From: Methanothrix sp.
Lineage (GTDB): Archaea; Halobacteriota; Methanosarcinia; Methanotrichales; Methanotrichaceae
Direction: 5' to 3'
DNA length: 15,855 nt
NCBI GenBank assembly: GCA_003162615.1
Contig: PMNG01000051.1
Location: 1-15,855 of the forward strand
Below are positions 6,982 through 14,621 of the stretch, in pieces. A program made the translations under genes and the position numbers. The first letter of the stretch is position 1. Each line of letters begins with the position of its first letter. The notes under the pieces were generated by a model that saw only the letters and a list, made by a program, of their open reading frames with translations, ran no database searches and was not told where the DNA came from.

Positions 6982-7942
6982 ATGGTAAAGCTATCGTATT
7001 CCTTCGAATATGAGATAGAACCGATCGCACCGTACAATTTTGACCTCACCGTCAAAAAGCCAGCAGGTTGGCCTCTGTTCACACCCTTTGAAAGTCTATG
7101 AAAAAGGTACTATTTGGACAGCAACTCATCACAGTGACGTTCTCGTAGGCATCAAACTCATTTCAAGGGGCACAACAGAGCAGCCGAGGATTAATGCCCA
7201 GCTTTTTCTAAAGAGCGAACCTAAGCCGGAACAGCTAAACGAAATAAAGCAATCTTTGGTACACGATCTCAGTGCGGACGGGGATCTGGCCGAGTTCTAC
7301 GAACTCGCCAAAAGCGACAGCATACCGAAGCTCGTGATCGAGGACCTTTATGGAATGCATAGCACATCTTTGAGCACAATTTTCCCGGATGCCCTGCTGG
7401 CAATACTGCTACAGATGACGACATTCAAGAGGAGCGATGAGATGATGAGCTGCCTCATAACCAAGTATGGCGAGGTCGCCGAGTTCGATGGCCAGAAAGT
7501 GCGGATTTGGCCTCTGCCAAAAGCCATAGCCAAGCACGACGCTCCGGAGCTTGCGAAGGCCTGCAACCTCGGGTACAGGGCGAAGTTCATAGCAAATCTT
7601 GCAAGAAAGCTTGAAAGCGAGAAGTTTCCGACAATCGGAGAGCTGGAAAAGCTCACGCCCGAAGAGGCCAAAGGAAAGCTATTGGATTTACCGGGAATAG
7701 GCGACTATTCGGCGGACATAATAAATCCTCACGGCGGATTTCCCATCGATGCCTGGTCAGTTGATGTCTTCGGAAAGCTGTTCTACGGAGAAGAGCCCAA
7801 AGACCGAAGGAAGGCGATAGATGGAATAAAGAAGGAGGGCCTGCGCAGATGGGGCAAGTGGTCGTGGATGGCGTTCTTCTATGTGGTGCAGGATCTTGAT
7901 AATTTGTCAAAAAAGTTGAAGATAGAATTAAGACGAGAATGA
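6982..7942 (+). CDS. HhH-GPD DNA glycosylase (AlkA-like), frame broken near its N-terminus
   Basis: A base-excision-repair glycosylase of the helix-hairpin-helix superfamily. The C-terminal half has the HhH motif LPGIGDYSADII and the catalytic aspartate in PIDAWSVDVFGKLF (codon near 7748). The HhH lacks the Lys of bifunctional enzymes, so a monofunctional AlkA/MPG-like activity on alkylated bases is likely. The N-terminal part is in another frame: from 6982 it reads MVKLSYSFEYEIEP, then NFDLTVKKPAGW and TPFE, stopping at 7101. The rest opens at a TTG (7040) with an unrelated N-terminus. Removing one A at 7091-7093 gives TPFEVYEKGTIWTA and a continuous 319-residue protein of normal domain layout. 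It is either a true frameshift or a sequence error. It sits 88 nt after the TIR gene and has its own TATA box, so it is probably not in an operon with it. Confidence 0.8.
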
Positions 7943-8166
7943 ATTTATCAGACTTCTCTAGATCAATCAGGAGATCGGAAACAGGGCGAGGCGGTGACCT
8001 TCTACCGGCTCGGTTTCCTGGCCGAGAAGCAGTGCAGGGCCAGATTTTGTGCGTTTTTATAAAATCGTCATTAGTGCCCGCATAAAGGGTTTAGGAGCAA
8101 ACATCTGAGTAGCCCTAGAAATTATTTTCTAAATTCAAACTATATTAATCTACCAATTCACTTGTC
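7943..8166. other. Spacer after the glycosylase; no gene recognised
   Basis: No ORF with a start is supported. The glycosylase frame stays open after its stop as far as 8060 and includes a TPR-like phrase (EAVTFYRLGFLAEKQ, about 7988-8032) in a locally G+C-rich patch. A strong TATA-like TTTTTATAAAA (8053-8063) leads nowhere obvious on either strand. A small AT hairpin, TAGAAA-TTAT-TTTCTA (8116-8131), lies downstream of the convergent homocitrate synthase gene and could help end either transcript. Confidence 0.35.
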
Positions 8167-8175
8167 TAACACCCT

Positions 8176-9360
8176 TCACGGGCCCGGATAGGAGATTTCC
8201 AGGTTCTCCATTCCCAGTATTAATCGGCGCAGCTCCTCGCAGTTTATGGGACGTTTGAACTCGCTGCACATCTTAACCTTCTCAGCCAGTTCGCAGACTT
8301 CGCGTTCCTTCAGGTGGTACCCCATTCGTTCGGTGATGTACTTCAGGGCCTTGGCTCCGGTGTGCTTGCCTATTATAATGTGTCTGGCAGCACCAACTAT
8401 CTCCGGAGAGTATAGCTCGTATGTCCTTGGCTCCTCCAGAACTGCAGCCACGTGAATTCCCGACTCGTGGGCAAAGGCGTTGACGCCGACGACTGCCTTG
8501 TTCCTGGCAACGGACACTCCAGAATAGGACTCCACCAGCTTTGAGAGATCCTTAAGCCTGGTGAGATCGTAAGCATCAACTCCGTAGTGCAGCTTAAGGG
8601 TCACGAGCATCTCTTCCAGAGGTGTGTTGCCGCTGCGCTCGCCTATACCGTTTACTGTTGTGTGAAGCTGTTTGGCTCCGGCTTCTGCCCCAGCCAGGGT
8701 ATTGGCCAGGGCCATGCCCAGGTCATCATGGCAGTGCATACAGATGGGGATCTTCACCACCTTTTTGATTTCGCTGATCATGTAGTAGGTTGTCCGCGGA
8801 TTCATGATCCCAACGGTGTCCGCAACGCTTATGTAATCCGCATGGTACTCCTCTGCCTTTTTGTACAGCTTCTTCAATGTCTCGAAGTCCGTTCGTGTGG
8901 CGTCCTCAGCCGAGAATCTCACGATGAGGCCGTGGTCCTTGGCATACTCCACAGTATCTAGGGCGCACCTGATAGCCTCAGGACAGGACATGTGAAGCTT
9001 GTATTTGAGGTGCAGCTCGGAGGTGGCGATGAATACGCTGATCATGTCCACGCCGCAATCAAGGGCAGCGTCCACATCAGCCTTGACGGACCTGGACAGG
9101 GCAGATATCTTGGCATTCAGATCGAGGTTGCAGATCTCCCGTACAGCGCTCTTCTCAGCCTTGGACACTACAGGGAAGCCTGCCTCAATGACATCCACTC
9201 CGATCTCATCCAGCCGCATAGCTATGTCCAGTTTCTCATCCGGTCTGAAGACTACTCCCGGCATCTGCTCTCCGTCGCGAAGGGTCACGTCGCATATCTC
9301 GATGTCTAGTGGTGGGGTTCCGGCGATGGCCAGAAACTGATTTTCGGAGTAGTCTTGCAT
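8176..9360 (-). CDS. Homocitrate synthase family protein (AksA-type)
   Basis: A 394-residue Claisen-condensing enzyme of the 2-isopropylmalate/homocitrate synthase (DRE-TIM metallolyase) family. It joins acetyl-CoA to a 2-oxoacid. TIM-barrel signatures are DVTLRDGEQMPGV (R28, D29, Q32), VIEAGFPVVS (58-66), the metal ligands H209 and H211 in MHCHDDLG, VNGIGERSGN (236-245) and FAHESGIHV (296-304). There is no LeuA regulatory/dimer domain, and the compact C-terminus and length match AksA/NifV-like enzymes rather than LeuA. In methanogens AksA makes homocitrate and longer homologues for the 7-mercaptoheptanoyl chain of coenzyme B. Substrate choice is inferred. The longer frame to 9456 starts with TTG and adds 32 unconserved residues. 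The ATG at 9360 is 28 nt from a TATA box, so it is preferred. Confidence 0.85.
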   Translation of the reverse strand: MQDYSENQFLAIAGTPPLDIEICDVTLRDGEQMPGVVFRPDEKLDIAMRLDEIGVDVIEAGFPVVSKAEKSAVREICNLDLNAKISALSRSVKADVDAALDCGVDMISVFIATSELHLKYKLHMSCPEAIRCALDTVEYAKDHGLIVRFSAEDATRTDFETLKKLYKKAEEYHADYISVADTVGIMNPRTTYYMISEIKKVVKIPICMHCHDDLGMALANTLAGAEAGAKQLHTTVNGIGERSGNTPLEEMLVTLKLHYGVDAYDLTRLKDLSKLVESYSGVSVARNKAVVGVNAFAHESGIHVAAVLEEPRTYELYSPEIVGAARHIIIGKHTGAKALKYITERMGYHLKEREVCELAEKVKMCSEFKRPINCEELRRLILGMENLEISYPGP

Positions 9361-9380
9361 AACAAGGGATAGTGAGGATT

Positions 9381-9394
9381 CATTACATAAATCG
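9381..9394 (-). promoter_or_regulatory. Promoter of the homocitrate synthase gene
   Basis: On the minus strand CGATTTATGTAATG contains a TATA-like TTTATGTA centred 28 nt before the ATG at 9360. No SD is present, consistent with a leaderless mRNA. It also argues against the TTG at 9456, which lies upstream of the box. Confidence 0.5.
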
Positions 9395-9498
9395 GTTTCG
9401 AGGGGATGGATTCTAGCCGTGGAGTTGACCAAGATGACCGAGATGCGCGGAATCAAGACGCTTCATATTTGTGGTTTTAGGCATCGATTCCAGCCAGC

Positions 9499-9711
9499 AT
9501 GAAAAGGTCCTTCGAGTTGTTCTACAAAATTAACAAAAAGAGTGACGGCAGCGGAGCTGGCCTGGCCATTGCAAAGAAGATCTTAGAGGTCCACGGCGGC
9601 CATATCCGGATAGAGTCAGAGCTAGGAGTAGGGTATGCTTTACATTGCCATTGGCAGATTATCGGTAAAGTCGTACAGGTTTATCATTCCCCACACCTAT
9701 ATATTCAGTAG
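9499..9711 (+). pseudogene. Remnant of a histidine kinase ATPase domain
   Basis: The 70-codon frame encodes the tail of a HATPase_c domain. FELFYKINKK matches the F-box region, GSGAGLAIAKKILEVHGG is the G2-box helix of sensor histidine kinases, and IRIESELGVG is the following strand. The N-box, G1-box, dimerisation domain and sensor are all missing, and a stop (TAG, about 9478-9480) lies just upstream in frame. After GVGYAL the sequence loses similarity to the usual ending. A kinase cannot function with this piece alone, so it is best read as a decayed gene fragment left by a deletion. A free-standing small ATP-binding peptide is very unlikely. Confidence 0.7.
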
Positions 9712-10115
9712 TAGATTTTTGTTCTTGGTTCTTACTAGTAAGGAGTCTAATCCACGCAACAATATGCGACTCATATAGAATCCAGACCATCGAGCGATCG
9801 GAGATCTGGACTTGTGCACATCGCCTTCGATATTTTCCGTCCACGTTGATTTTGCGATCTTAAGCAATCGGAAGAATCCGTTTTGTCTTGGCTTTTCAGT
9901 TCAGAGCTTTAGCCATTGTAGTACGATGCCCAGGTCTATAAAGACACTCTGTAAGGCTAAACTTCGAGATTAGACTCATTTTAGCGGCCTAAACGAATGA
10001 ATAATGGAAATAATCGCGAAAACAAATTATAGAACTCTTATATTGACTTTTATCAAAAAATAGATCTTCATTAGCCGTTTCTCAGTCTTGCGTCAAATGT
10101 TCGTTCGGTCCTACC
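9712..10115. other. AT-rich gene-free stretch
   Basis: I find no supportable gene. A 12-bp perfect palindrome CTTACTAGTAAG lies at 9731-9742, 27 nt after a TATA-like CCTATATATTC (9693-9703). No ORF follows, so a short RNA or a relic promoter of the lost kinase locus is possible. The rest shows stops in all frames and no repeat I can define. It has the look of decayed sequence. Confidence 0.4.
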
Positions 10116-10124
10116 TTTATATAT
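10116..10124 (+). promoter_or_regulatory. Strong TATA box of the small membrane protein gene
   Basis: TTTATATAT is the closest match to the methanogen TATA consensus in this region. Transcription should begin near 10145, leaving an unusually long leader of about 67 nt before the ATG at 10213. Confidence 0.65.
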
Positions 10125-10141
10125 CGTTCGCAACATGCACC

Positions 10142-10187
10142 TAGCTATAGAACGGTTTCATGGATTTACCAGCGAGCCGTTCAGCTA
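10142..10187 (+). other. Stem-loop in the 5' leader of the small protein gene
   Basis: TAGCT-ata-GAACGG (10142-10155) pairs with CCGTTC-AGCTA (10177-10187): 11 base pairs with one 3-nt bulge and a 21-nt loop. It begins almost at the predicted RNA start and ends 13 nt before the SD. It may stabilise the mRNA or control translation; no known riboswitch class is recognised. Confidence 0.5.
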
Positions 10188-10212
10188 CAGATCAATTGTG
10201 AGGTGAGACAAT

Positions 10213-10470
10213 ATGAAGATGAAAATGAAATATCTGGACCTCCTACAGTATCTGAGTGCTATACTAACGGTAGCTATGCTATGCATCCAAGGGTCGGCTG
10301 CTTTATATGGTGCATTTGATAGCGTACTTGAAAATCATCATACAGAGAGCCAGCCACTAGTAGACCACCTAACCAATGATCAGCTGAATAACATGTCAGT
10401 AAGCGAACTAAAGGAATTAAATTTGGAGGTCAAACAGGAACTGAAACAGAAACTGAGTCAACAGCAATAG
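10213..10470 (+). CDS. Small single-pass membrane or exported protein
   Basis: An 85-residue protein I do not recognise. MKMKMKYLDLL is a basic start, followed by one hydrophobic segment at about 8-31 (LQYLSAILTVAMLCIQGSAALYG) that could be a membrane anchor or a signal peptide with an AxA-like cleavage region. The remaining 50 residues are polar and Gln/Leu/Lys-rich, with a probable amphipathic helix or coiled coil at 53-83 (NDQLNNMSVSELKELNLEV, then KQELKQKLSQQQ). Support for a real gene: a strong TATA box at 10116, an excellent SD (GAGGTGA, 10200-10206) 6 nt before the ATG, and flanking hairpins. SD use contrasts with the leaderless genes around it. The composition is more A+T-rich than its neighbours. 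Confidence 0.7.
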   Translation: MKMKMKYLDLLQYLSAILTVAMLCIQGSAALYGAFDSVLENHHTESQPLVDHLTNDQLNNMSVSELKELNLEVKQELKQKLSQQQ

Positions 10471-10499
10471 AGTTACTATGCTTCATCGGAGCATAACTC
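10471..10499 (+). terminator. 3' hairpin after the small protein gene
   Basis: AGTT-act-ATGCT (10471-10482) pairs with AGCAT-AACT (10490-10498) around a TCATCGG loop, beginning directly after the TAG stop. No T-run follows, so it may be an mRNA-end stabiliser rather than a terminator. Confidence 0.4.
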
Positions 10500-10795
10500 A
10501 CGATCAAATATTGTACCCGGCCAGCAAATTATCCAGAGAAGATCATACAACTTATCCGCTCTAGTTCTGGGAGCCCGGATATTTTATAAATATTTTCGAT
10601 CTCGTTAAGTCAAGACCTTTGCACTACAAATTCTACACTACAACAGATAGCGGTTAATCGAGATCGCTCAAAGGACGGCCAGTACCTGGCCGAGCGGCAG
10701 CATTTGACGAGTGAAGATGGTACCTCCTTAATGTCGCCTTGTTGGATTAAGCGCTCGACTGCCTTTCGACCCTCCAGTCCTCTAGGCGTTATTCC
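10500..10795. other. Spacer with an unassigned TATA box; no gene
   Basis: TTTTATAAATATTTT (10582-10596) is a strong TATA-like element, but no ORF with a start lies in range. A plus-strand frame stays open from about 10600 to the TAA near 10797 without a usable start, and a minus-strand frame reading ITPRGLEGRKAVERLIQQGD (about 10733-10792) resembles a helical protein end, also without a start. Either could be a relic; neither is annotated as a gene. Confidence 0.35.
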
Positions 10796-11560
10796 TTAAT
10801 GATCATAGTAGACCTGGGGCTGATTCCTCATCATGTACCCGAAGCCCAATCCGACCAACAGACCAGTGAGGTGTGCAGCGTGAGCTATGCTGTCTCCTGA
10901 TCCCATCATCGAAAAGTCCATGATGGCAAAGAGAACGACTGCATACTGAATCCTCAATGGGATAATGAAGAATAGCAGTACCCGGATTTCAGGGGCAATA
11001 ATTGCCAGACACCCCATGACTCCGTAAAGGGCTCCGCTTGCGCCTAGCAGGGTTCCAGTGGACACCAGCATCTGTCCCAGAGCCGCAGCCAGCCCCGAGA
11101 ACATGTATATCTCAAGGAAACGGGTCTCGCCAACGCGCCTCTCCAGTTCTACCCCAAAGAAGAAGAGGAACAGCATGTTCCAGAAGAGGTGGTCGAAGTT
11201 GGCATGGACGAACATGTGAGTAATGAGAGTCCAGGGCCTCTGCATTACATATGCCGGATTCAGAGCAAGATAGCTGTAAACAAAATCAGGAGCTATCAAG
11301 CTCAAGAGGGACACAAACACGCAAACTGCCAGGATGGCCATAGAATAGCTTACGGGAAGACCAGTCGGAATCTTGCTCCTCCAGCTCCGGGTCTCCCAGG
11401 GTGCAGGGTCGTTCCAGTCATCTTTGTGCCTGAAATCATCCCTGCTGCCTATTGAGGCGAGAATTGGGCTAAGAATTAATGATCTTGTGTAACTGAGACG
11501 ATCTTTTAGGCTTCTAGCGATATGATTTTTTACAATATTATTTATCTCCTGACCTGCCAT
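10796..11560 (-). CDS. Rhomboid-family intramembrane serine protease
   Basis: A 254-residue membrane protease that would cleave transmembrane substrates within the bilayer. Residues 1-65 form a charged cytosolic extension, and six or so membrane segments follow from about 72. Family hallmarks are H-x3-N in HLFWNML (H124, N128) after the TLITHMFVHANFDH loop, ELERRVG (138-144), the catalytic serine S175 in GASGALYG and the catalytic histidine H230 in HAAHLTGLLVGLGFGY. The dyad is therefore complete and the enzyme should be active. The ATG at 11560 has a fair SD (GAGGGATC). The gene follows the NYN gene on the same strand but has its own TATA box and repeats in a 135-nt spacer. The substrate is unknown. 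Confidence 0.92.
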   Translation of the reverse strand: MAGQEINNIVKNHIARSLKDRLSYTRSLILSPILASIGSRDDFRHKDDWNDPAPWETRSWRSKIPTGLPVSYSMAILAVCVFVSLLSLIAPDFVYSYLALNPAYVMQRPWTLITHMFVHANFDHLFWNMLFLFFFGVELERRVGETRFLEIYMFSGLAAALGQMLVSTGTLLGASGALYGVMGCLAIIAPEIRVLLFFIIPLRIQYAVVLFAIMDFSMMGSGDSIAHAAHLTGLLVGLGFGYMMRNQPQVYYDH

Positions 11561-11584
11561 GATCCCTCAAATGTTTTCTTGAAC

Positions 11585-11670
11585 ATTGATATTGATACAT
11601 TATCGAGTACATTTTCTATACATTTCGAGTATGGTATCCAATAAACGTCGTCAATACATTTATAAAATTA
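11585..11670 (-). promoter_or_regulatory. Rhomboid promoter with short direct repeats
   Basis: On the minus strand a TATA-like TAATTTTATAAATG (11657-11670) would start RNA near 11637, giving a leader of about 77 nt. That leader holds a direct repeat, plus-strand TACATT-A-TCGAGTA (11596-11609) and TACATT-TCGAGTA (11619-11631), 23 nt apart, plus ATTGAT twice (11585-11596). The two-turn spacing suggests a regulator site. No family can be named. Confidence 0.45.
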
Positions 11671-11695
11671 CGCCATTAATCTCTCGTCGAAAAGA

Positions 11696-12181
11696 CTATT
11701 CAGTCACATACTGGCCGTCGCGCAGCACTATGACGTAATCCGCTGAGTTCCGGAGGGCCACCGAAAAGCCTGGCTCGGCTCCGAAGATTATGGTCTCCTT
11801 GCCGTGCTCCATGGCTTTCATGAGAACAGGCTTCAAGTCTGCGTCTCTTGTGACCATGGCGATTGTATCTATGACTGGGTTATAGATCATGTCGATGCCT
11901 TCAACTGCCATCCTAACGTCGACGTCGCTGGTGCAGATGACAGGGTCGAACCCCTGGTTCTCCACAGCCTCAACGAGTTTTTCCGATGCGTACTGGTTCA
12001 GGAACACCTTCCCCATCTTGATGTCGCCGTAATCCTTAAGGATGTCCCTTATCTCCTCAAGATCCATCTGAAACTCCTTGCGGAGCATGTTGGGACCATC
12101 CACTAGAAGGCCTATCTTCTTTCTGCCTCTTTCCTTCTTGGAACCCAGATAATTCATGATGTGTTCGAAGTGTATCGCCAT
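11696..12181 (-). CDS. NYN (PIN-like) domain protein, LabA type
   Basis: A 161-residue protein of the archaeal NYN/LabA-like group, a PIN-fold presumed nuclease family. Visible features are the first strand and acidic site IGLLVDGPNML (D28 region), TSDVDVRMAVEGID with further acidic residues, and VTRDADLKPVLMKAMEHGKE, the family pattern of an aspartate pair before a helix. The acidic cluster is consistent with metal-dependent RNA cleavage, but archaeal members have no established substrate as far as I know. Full length for the group. The ATG at 12181 is kept; a second Met at residue 9 is possible. A TATA-like ATTTTTATAT (12219-12229) about 40 nt upstream gives a short leader, so it is likely transcribed separately from tatD and the rhomboid gene. 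Confidence 0.8.
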   Translation of the reverse strand: MAIHFEHIMNYLGSKKERGRKKIGLLVDGPNMLRKEFQMDLEEIRDILKDYGDIKMGKVFLNQYASEKLVEAVENQGFDPVICTSDVDVRMAVEGIDMIYNPVIDTIAMVTRDADLKPVLMKAMEHGKETIIFGAEPGFSVALRNSADYVIVLRDGQYVTE

Positions 12182-12293
12182 CAGATCACAGATCCCTTGA
12201 GATAACCCCCGACTGTATCATATAAAAATCTATCTCATATATTATTCTATCTATCTTATGCACCATCTACTTATTCTGTGTCCATGCTCTTTA

Positions 12294-13064
12294 TCATGGA
12301 ATGCTGTAGATCTTCTTTAAGTTCCTGGTGGTGGCTGAAGCGACCTCAGATGGCGACAGGCCCTTTATCTTGGCAATTAGCCTTACTGATTCGAGAACAT
12401 TCATAGGTTCGTTCCGCCCTCGTTTGGGAGCAAGGAAAGGGCTGTCCGTCTCCACGAGAAGGTGGTCTAGAGGAACGTTTCTTGCCAGAACTTGATGCGG
12501 ACCGGAGCGGCACACGACTGTGGCCAAAGAGATATAGAACCCTCGGTCCACTGCCTGTTTCATGGTGTCCATGGTGCCGCCATAGCAGTGGAACACGACC
12601 TTGTCCAGATCCTTTACCATTTCCAGGGCCTGCTGCTCGGCATCCCGAGAGTGTATCACCAGCGGAAGGTCAAGGGACTTGGCCAGGTCGATTACCTTCT
12701 GAAAGACTGCAACCTGGCGGTTCCTGGCTACTTCATCTTTGCACCTGTAATGATCTAGTCCAGCCTCCCCTATTCCCACGGCCTGACCAGCGTTCTCTTT
12801 GATAAAATCCAACTGGGATTGCAGGTACTGGTTGCTCAGCCCTTCTAAGAAGTTGGGTGAAAGCCCAAGGGTTGCCCGCATGAAGTCGTGCTTTTTCGCC
12901 AACTCCAGGCTCTTCCTGTTTGTGGCGAGGTCGACGCCAGAGTTGATCATCATCACGACGCCCGCTTCTCGGGCCCTGCTCAACACCGCTTCCCTGTCTT
13001 TATCGAAATGCTTGAAATCAAGGTGACAGTGGGAATCTATCGCCCCTTCTCCGAACTCGCTCAA
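12294..13064 (-). CDS. TatD-family metal-dependent deoxyribonuclease
   Basis: A 256-residue TIM-barrel metallohydrolase. TatD motifs are all present: DSHCHLD (H12, H14), GIGEAGLDHY (metal ligand E100), VIHSRDA (H138), VFHCYGGT (H159), ETDSPFLAP (D207) and RNEP. Family members act as 3'-5' DNA/RNA exonucleases in repair or nucleic-acid turnover. The start is TTG at 13064, overlapping the leuA TGA stop (TTGA, 4-nt overlap), with a strong SD, TTTTGGAGGA, 9-10 nt upstream. The conserved core starts at residue 10, so no later start is possible. Tight coupling to leuA is clear from the sequence, but the functional link is not obvious and may only be positional. Confidence 0.92.
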   Translation of the reverse strand: MSEFGEGAIDSHCHLDFKHFDKDREAVLSRAREAGVVMMINSGVDLATNRKSLELAKKHDFMRATLGLSPNFLEGLSNQYLQSQLDFIKENAGQAVGIGEAGLDHYRCKDEVARNRQVAVFQKVIDLAKSLDLPLVIHSRDAEQQALEMVKDLDKVVFHCYGGTMDTMKQAVDRGFYISLATVVCRSGPHQVLARNVPLDHLLVETDSPFLAPKRGRNEPMNVLESVRLIAKIKGLSPSEVASATTRNLKKIYSIP

Positions 13065-14621
13065 CTGTGGTCTTCCTCCAAAAGCATCAATCTGTTGATA
13101 GCGCTGACAAGAGCCTCCACCGAGGCCATCACTATGTCCTCGCGTGCCGACCGGGCACTCACTTTCCTTCCGCGGTCGTCCTCGACGCCTATCACAACCT
13201 CAGCCAGGGCGTCTGAACCTCCTGATATGGCCTCTATCCTGAAGTCGGAGAGGCGTATTGACGTGTCGCCGTCCAAGAGTCCCTGTACTGCCTTTAACGC
13301 GGCATCGACAGGTCCTACGCCAATGTTGGCCAGGACTTTCTCACGGCCCCGCACTAAGGCCTTAACTGTGGCCGTGGGTGTTATGATGTTTCCGGTCATC
13401 ACTGAGACCTCTTTGAGTACCATGGCCTGACTGGCCTTTGCTACTTCCCCTACGACCACGTCGGCTATGGTCTGAAGGTCTGCATCGGTGATCTGCTTTC
13501 CCTTGTCTCCCAGCTCCTTTATTCTCTCCAAGATCTCATGGAGCTGCTCATCCGTCGGCTTGTATCCTGCATCCTCGAGGACCTTCTTAACAGCGTGCCG
13601 ACCAGTGTGCTTTCCCAGGACTATCCTTCTTCTGTGGCCGACCATCTCGGGAGTCATTATGCCCGGCTCAAAGGTCTTGCTGTTTTCGATGACTCCGTGG
13701 CTGTGGATTCCGCTCTCGTGAGAGAAGGCGTTTTCACCAACGATCGGGGCTGTTATGGGTATTTTCGCTCCTGTGAGCCGCTCAACAAGCCTTGCGGTCT
13801 CTACCAGATACTCTGTTTTTATGCTGGTGGTGGCACCGTAAATTGAGTGCAGGCTCATCACAGTCTCCGCCAAATTTGCATTCCCAGCCCGCTCTCCCAG
13901 ACCGTTGACTGTAACCTGGATCTCTCTTGCCCCGGCCTCCACGGCGGAAAGGCTGTTGGCAACAGCGAGGCCGAAGTCGTTGTGGCAGTGGACATCCACG
14001 ACCATGTCAACGTACTCGTAGATCTCCTTCACAAAAGCGTAGAATGCCGAAGGGACAGCGACTCCCACGGTATCGGGAATGTTGATTATGTCGCAGTGGA
14101 CCTCCTCGACTGCCTTGAATATTCTCTTGAGGAACTCCGGAGAGGTCCTAGTGGCGTCCATAGCAGAGAAGAGGCATGTCCTTCCCTGGTCCTTCACGTA
14201 CTCCACGGTCTCCACCGCCCCGGCCACTATCTCGTCGTGGCTTTTCTTTATCGTATGGGCTATCTGGATGTCTGAGGTTGGAACGAAGACATGGACAAGG
14301 CCAACATCGGCATCGAGACAGGCTTGTGCATCTGCCTTGACAATTCTGGAAAGGCCGCAGACCTGGGCCGAGAGGCCAGCGCGGGCAATTTGCCGGACGC
14401 TCTCGAACTCGCCTTTGGAAGACACGGGAAAACCGGCCTCGATGATGTTCACACCCAGCTTATCGAGCTGTCTAGCAATAGCAAGTTTCTTTTCGGGGGT
14501 GAGTGAAACACCCGGAGTCTGCTCTCCATCGCGGAGAGTCGTATCAAAAATTCTAACTCTCTCGCCGCGAAGATCTCTTACATCGTAGAAGACGATCCCT
14601 CATAGAGGCTTCTTGTGTCAT
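13061..14621 (-). CDS. leuA: 2-Isopropylmalate synthase (LeuA), start region out of frame
   Basis: First committed step of leucine synthesis: 2-oxoisovalerate plus acetyl-CoA to 2-isopropylmalate. The catalytic barrel includes FDTTLRDGEQTPGV (about 14506-14547), NIIEAGFPVSSKGEF, DATRTS, the metal ligands in VHCHNDFGLAVANS, VNGLGERAGNA and FSHESGIHSHG. The C-terminal LeuA dimer/regulatory domain follows from about 13410 (VSVMTGNIITPTATV, then SDFRIEAISGGSDALAEV). The clean frame from 14452 starts with a GTG inside the barrel and cannot be complete. Homology continues upstream to 14597, where a TGA ends the frame without any ATG, GTG or TTG. Removing one base of the CCC at 14597-14599 joins it to ATGs at 14603 and 14621; 14621 lies 27 nt from a TATA box and gives about 519 residues. 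Citramalate synthase is the main alternative assignment. Confidence 0.85.

Noticed and set aside
8246..9340. Plus-strand ORFs opposite the homocitrate synthase gene
   Set aside because: Antisense shadows of a conserved enzyme gene; the translations show no domain.
9731..9742. Perfect 12-bp palindrome CTTACTAGTAAG
   Set aside because: No second copy or linked gene was found; a single palindrome this short is expected by chance in AT-rich DNA.
9659..9844. Minus-strand 61-codon ORF in the gene-free stretch
   Set aside because: No SD or TATA at the right distance, atypical composition, and partial overlap with the kinase remnant.
9457..10795. Possible CRISPR array, tRNA or insertion sequence in the gene-poor region
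   Set aside because: No regularly spaced repeats, no tRNA-like cloverleaf, no transposase and no terminal inverted repeats were visible.
10600..10798. Open plus-strand frame of about 65 codons before the rhomboid stop
   Set aside because: It has no usable start, and the residues resemble no family, so it is not called as a gene.
13488..14588. Several plus-strand ORFs of 70-169 codons opposite leuA
   Set aside because: They mirror the codon pattern of the strongly conserved leuA on the minus strand and have no recognisable domains, SDs or TATA boxes.
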